A stretch of 18,284 nucleotides of DNA, from the NCBI GenBank assembly GCA_934132925.1, contig CAKPAL010000009.1:1-18284 (forward strand), read 5' to 3'. This document shows, one piece after another, positions 17,645 through 18,284 of the stretch; positions within the stretch are counted from its first letter, which is position 1; each line of letters starts with the position of its first letter. A model generated the notes under the pieces. The model saw only the letters and a program-made list of their open reading frames with translations, was not told the origin of the DNA and did not search any database. A program made the position numbers and the translations under genes. Origin of the DNA: an uncultured Bacilli bacterium (GTDB taxonomy: Bacteria > Bacillota_I > Bacilli_A > RF39 > UBA660).

Positions 17645-18284
17645 AATGTATTTTAATAACACTAAGCATAGCATTAGTACTTCCATTAAATGTCATAGTT
17701 ACTGGCATTGATGCTTTAATATTTAATGTTACAATATCGTCTGGTTGTAGTGATATTATAGTTGTGCCACTTATACAGTTAATAATTTGGGCTTGAAATT
17801 CAGTAGTTGGATTAGATGCTGGTTGTAAGATATCATTTGCTTTGATGGACATTGTTAAAGAACATTCTTCACTTGTTGCTCCACATAATAAATATGATAT
17901 TAAATAGACACCACTTTCTTTTATTTTTATTCCGTTATTGGTATATTCGGTAAAAAGTGATACTCCTGTTTCCGCTAATGGGATAGTGGTATCTATAGCC
18001 TGCTCTAAAGTAATTTGGGTATCCATCATAGCATATCTTATTCCATATGCTGATACAAAGTTAGTTCCTGGTGGCCCAGCAGGTCCTTGTATTCCTCGCG
18101 GGCCTTGGATTCCTTGTTCTCCTTTTGGTATTAAAAATGTTAGATGATGAACCCAATCTTCAAAGGTGTCCATTACTTGGGCTTCTTCTCCTGGTTCTAG
18201 TGTTTCTGTTTCATCAATAGCAATATGTTCAGTACGACCAATTTCTCCTGGTAATCCTTGTGGTCCCATTTCACCTTCTTCACC
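17643..18284 (-). CDS. Collagen-like (GxY) protein with globular C-terminal domain (5' end outside the window)
   Basis: The frame is open to the window edge and begins GEEGEMGPQGLPGEIG, so the gene starts further right; an ATG at 18269 lies inside the collagen repeat and is not the start. Two GxY stretches are visible (codons 1-16, and GEQGIQGPRGIQGPAGPPGT at about residues 56-75). They are separated by about 40 residues containing an acidic loop (DETETLEPGEEAQVMDT) and a beta strand pair. The last 135 residues form a BclA/TNF-like beta domain (ALDxTIPLAETG, GIKIKESGVYLISY, TTIISLQPDDIVTL, ending AMLSVIKIH). This is the layout of trimeric fibre proteins: exosporium BclA, phage tail fibres and gut Bacilli surface proteins. 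The globular end probably trimerises and contacts ligand. Whether it carries a signal peptide cannot be seen. Confidence 0.85.
   Translation of the reverse strand, partial: GEEGEMGPQGLPGEIGRTEHIAIDETETLEPGEEAQVMDTFEDWVHHLTFLIPKGEQGIQGPRGIQGPAGPPGTNFVSAYGIRYAMMDTQITLEQAIDTTIPLAETGVSLFTEYTNNGIKIKESGVYLISYLLCGATSEECSLTMSIKANDILQPASNPTTEFQAQIINCISGTTIISLQPDDIVTLNIKASMPVTMTFNGSTNAMLSVIKIH

Noticed and set aside
1..18284. Use of genetic code 4 (TGA = Trp), suggested by Mollicutes-like gene content and by the absence of TGA stops in the genes whose ends are visible.
   Set aside because: The tryptophans I checked are TGG, no gene needs TGA as a sense codon to stay open, and rare TGA stops are normal in AT-rich Firmicutes. 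The standard bacterial code explains everything here.

Overview
The window is very A+T-rich DNA from a low-G+C Firmicutes/Mycoplasmatota-type bacterium, probably an uncultured gut Bacilli lineage of the RF39 kind. The grounds are AT-biased codons, strong GGAGG ribosome sites, an mraZ gene with a Mycoplasma-like operator, WXG100 proteins and GxY collagen-like surface proteins. Tryptophan is read from TGG, and no gene whose end is visible stops with TGA. Every gene I can support is on the minus strand, so the window reads right to left as one co-directional block. No tRNA, rRNA, CRISPR array or intact insertion sequence was seen.

From left to right: (1) 1-189, the 5' end of mraZ (start of the division and cell-wall cluster) with a promoter and three operator boxes at exact 10-bp spacing. 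(2) 251-2192, an Rpn-type PD-(D/E)XK nuclease gene and a two-gene operon of WXG100 proteins. (3) 2231-3944, an autoregulated-looking operon abrB-like / ABC ATPase / ABC-2 permease; four tandem 9-bp repeats cover its -10 box and start region. (4) 3996-7250, a 985-residue secreted protein (SipW/TasA-like N-terminus, LamG domain, four 93-residue Ig-like repeats, cysteine-rich C-terminus). Its leader holds a G11 tract inside a small ORF that runs into a terminator hairpin. (5) 7326-9059, an alkylation-repair operon ogt-tag-pentapeptide protein. (6) 9070-9990, an LCM-type methyltransferase. (7) 10028-13600, an operon of a flavoprotein, a polytopic GT-C-like membrane protein and GtrA, probably for cell-surface glycan modification. 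(8) 13614-14631, csaA, small remnants and a decayed rhuM gene. (9) 14704-18284, an operon of a collagen-like protein, a beta-helix protein and two small beta-sandwich proteins. The three complete proteins of this last operon lack visible signal peptides; the start of the collagen-like one lies outside the window.

The best candidate for an undescribed system is the leader of the giant surface protein (7022-7250). It has, in order, a promoter, a ribosome site, a short ORF interrupted by G11, a 16-bp hairpin with a GAAA loop and T7, and then the surface-protein ribosome site. With 12 (or 9) G residues the ORF would read through the whole hairpin and stop at its 3' base. With the 11 present here it stops before the hairpin. 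This suggests, as inference only, slippage-controlled translation of a leader that decides whether transcription ends before a variable surface protein. The tandem-repeat operator of the AbrB/ABC operon, the flavoprotein/GT-C/GtrA operon and the collagen/beta-helix operon are further points of interest.
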